From: Nitrospirota bacterium
GTDB taxonomy: Bacteria; Nitrospirota_A; Leptospirillia; Leptospirillales; Leptospirillaceae
Direction: 5' to 3'
Assembly: GCA_023480765.1 (NCBI GenBank)
Contig: JAMCWZ010000091.1
Location: 1 to 7,157 of the forward strand
Length of the DNA stretch: 7,157 bases
Position numbers and translations under genes: made by a program
Shown here: positions 5,871 to 7,157 of the stretch, one piece after another
How the letters are laid out: the number at the start of each line of letters is the position of its first letter
Position numbering within the stretch: the stretch's first letter is position 1
Notes under the pieces: generated by a model
Databases searched by the model: none
What the model was told of the DNA's origin: nothing
What the model saw: the letters and a program-made list of their open reading frames with translations, nothing else

Positions 5871-7157
5871 AACCCATCATCCGGGCCTACCATCTCCTGT
5901 CTTCCACCCACCGCCGAGCACTGTGGGGACTGGGAGCACTCATACTTCTTTCCGCCGTCTTCGAAATGGCGGGCATTGCCTCCATCATGCCCTTCATGAG
6001 CATGGTCGCCGATCCGGAAATTGTCACCCACAATCACTGGCTGGCCATGGCGTTTCACCGGTTCGGGTTCGTCTCTTCCCGTTCCTTCATGATTTTTCTG
6101 GGGTGCACTGTCCTTGGGGTCCTGTTCCTGTCCAACCTGGTCGCAGCCCTCACCGTCTGGTCGATCCTCCGGTTCTCTTTCACCGCCGGCCGCGATCTGG
6201 CCCAGAAAATGTTTGCCATCTACCTGAACCACCCTTATGTCTTTTTTCTGAACCGGAACAGTTCGGAACTGGTCCAGAACACCCTGTTCGAAATGGGACG
6301 CACCGTCAACAATGTCCTGATCCCTCTTCTCACTATCCTGGCCCGGTCGACCATCGCCCTTTCCATCCTGGTCCTGCTCTTCTCCGTCAACCCGATGCTC
6401 GCACTGGTGTCGGGGGCAATTCTCGGAGGGGCCTACGGCCTCGTCTATCTCGGCGTCCGGAAAACCCTTGCCCGCTCGGGACAGGACATTTCTCTTGCAA
6501 ACGCCCGAAGAACCCAAGTGGCCTACGAAACCTTCGGTGGCATCAAGGACATCAAGATTCTCGGACGGGAAAAAACATTTTTTGACCTCTTCCGGAAGCC
6601 GGTGGAGCGCTATGCCCTCCTTCAGTCCCACACCCAGATGATTTCCCTCCTTCCGCGCTATGCCCTGGAGACGATGGCCTTCGGCGGGATCATCGGCATT
6701 GTGCTCTATCTTCTCAGCACCGGGAAAAACCTCTCTTCCACGCTGCCGCTGATTTCTCTCTACGCTCTCGCGGGATACCGCCTGATGCCGGCCCTCCAGC
6801 AGATCTTCGCCAATTGGTCGACCGTCCGCTTCAATATTTCCGCGGTGGATCGGATTGCACGCGATATCGACACCCTTCCCGGCGCATCGAAAAGCCAGCC
6901 TGCCGTTCCGGCCCCTTCCGTCCGGAAGCTTTCCTTCGAGCGGGCAATCGAACTCGACCAAGTGACCTTCCATTATCCGGGTCGGGTAGAGCCGGTTTTG
7001 GACCGGGTCTCTCTCATCATTCCGGCCAACACCTCCATCGGGCTCGTGGGCTCAACCGGCTCCGGAAAGACCACGACCCTGGACATCCTTCTGGGTCTTC
7101 TGGAACCCTCCGGCGGCTGCCTCCGGGTCGACAGCCAGATCATCGACCGGAAGAACG
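5867..7157 (+). CDS. PglK-like ABC transporter (fused permease and ATPase), 3' end outside window
   Basis: 430 codons are visible and the frame is still open at the window end. It is a half-transporter with permease and ATPase in one chain, of the type that flips lipid-linked oligosaccharides (PglK/WlaB group); such proteins are near 580-600 residues, so roughly a quarter is missing. About six hydrophobic segments appear near residues 20-46, 73-98, 150-174, 175-196, 264-284 and 291-311. The coupling-region motif GIKDIKILGRE (225-235) is typical of this group. The ATPase part begins near 360, with the A-loop aromatic Y370 in VTFHYPG and Walker A GSTGSGKTT (395-403, K401). The Q-loop, signature and Walker B lie beyond the window. 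The GTG start at 5867 is the first usable start after an in-frame TAA at 5810-5812, with GGAAAGG 6 bases upstream. In the inner membrane it would move the glycan built by the upstream transferases to the periplasm. Confidence 0.9.
   Translation, partial: MKPIIRAYHLLSSTHRRALWGLGALILLSAVFEMAGIASIMPFMSMVADPEIVTHNHWLAMAFHRFGFVSSRSFMIFLGCTVLGVLFLSNLVAALTVWSILRFSFTAGRDLAQKMFAIYLNHPYVFFLNRNSSELVQNTLFEMGRTVNNVLIPLLTILARSTIALSILVLLFSVNPMLALVSGAILGGAYGLVYLGVRKTLARSGQDISLANARRTQVAYETFGGIKDIKILGREKTFFDLFRKPVERYALLQSHTQMISLLPRYALETMAFGGIIGIVLYLLSTGKNLSSTLPLISLYALAGYRLMPALQQIFANWSTVRFNISAVDRIARDIDTLPGASKSQPAVPAPSVRKLSFERAIELDQVTFHYPGRVEPVLDRVSLIIPANTSIGLVGSTGSGKTTTLDILLGLLEPSGGCLRVDSQIIDRKN

Noticed and set aside
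5923..6585. Plus-strand 220-codon frame inside the ABC gene
   Set aside because: Pro/His/Arg-rich shadow in another frame; the overlapping frame is the PglK-like transporter.
5798..6973. Long minus-strand open frame (391 codons) antisense to the ABC gene
   Set aside because: It is the mirror of a G+C-rich real gene. Its translation is rich in G, D, E, H and R with no domain, while the + strand frame has membrane segments and Walker A.

Overview
The window is a stretch of a bacterial surface-polysaccharide or glycan biosynthesis locus, with all supported genes on the + strand. Order: 3' end of an unrecognised gene (2-556), a family-2 glycosyltransferase (674-1765), a decayed segment with no intact gene (1766-2141), a second and paralogous family-2 glycosyltransferase (2142-3209), a SAM-dependent methyltransferase with an N-terminal Cys4 zinc site (3288-4292), a GT-B type (family 4/group 1) glycosyltransferase (4302-5606), a probable 45-residue small ORF (5733-5870), and the first 430 codons of a PglK-like ABC flippase (5867 to the window end). 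There are no RNA genes, CRISPR arrays or recognisable insertion sequences.

How the genes could work together: the glycosyltransferases would add sugars in turn to a lipid-linked (probably undecaprenyl) carrier on the inner face of the membrane, the methyltransferase would modify a sugar or an intermediate, and the ABC protein would flip the finished glycan across the membrane. This is inferred from gene families and neighbourhood. No substrate can be read from the sequence.

The accessory character is clear. Two diverged GT2 paralogues flank the truncated 5' end of a third GT2 gene, which runs straight into an out-of-frame remnant of something else. The methyltransferase is much more AT-rich than its flanks (40 G+C in the 120 bases 3301-3420, against 32 of 60 at 4441-4500 and 34 of 60 at 6181-6240). 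It also has an AT-rich leader and a TTG start. This mosaic is typical of O-antigen/capsule-like loci built by gene exchange.

The least expected part is the junction before the ABC gene. A small TTG-start ORF with a good ribosome binding site ends in a 4-base GTGA overlap with the ABC start. A 9-bp hairpin covers the ABC gene's own ribosome binding site, and the last codons of the small ORF run through that hairpin. This looks like translational coupling.

Organism: a diderm bacterium of medium G+C (about half outside the methyltransferase), using TTG and GTG starts freely with strong AAGGA-type ribosome binding sites. Nitrospirota such as Leptospirillum would fit, but that is a guess; the sequence alone does not fix the taxon.
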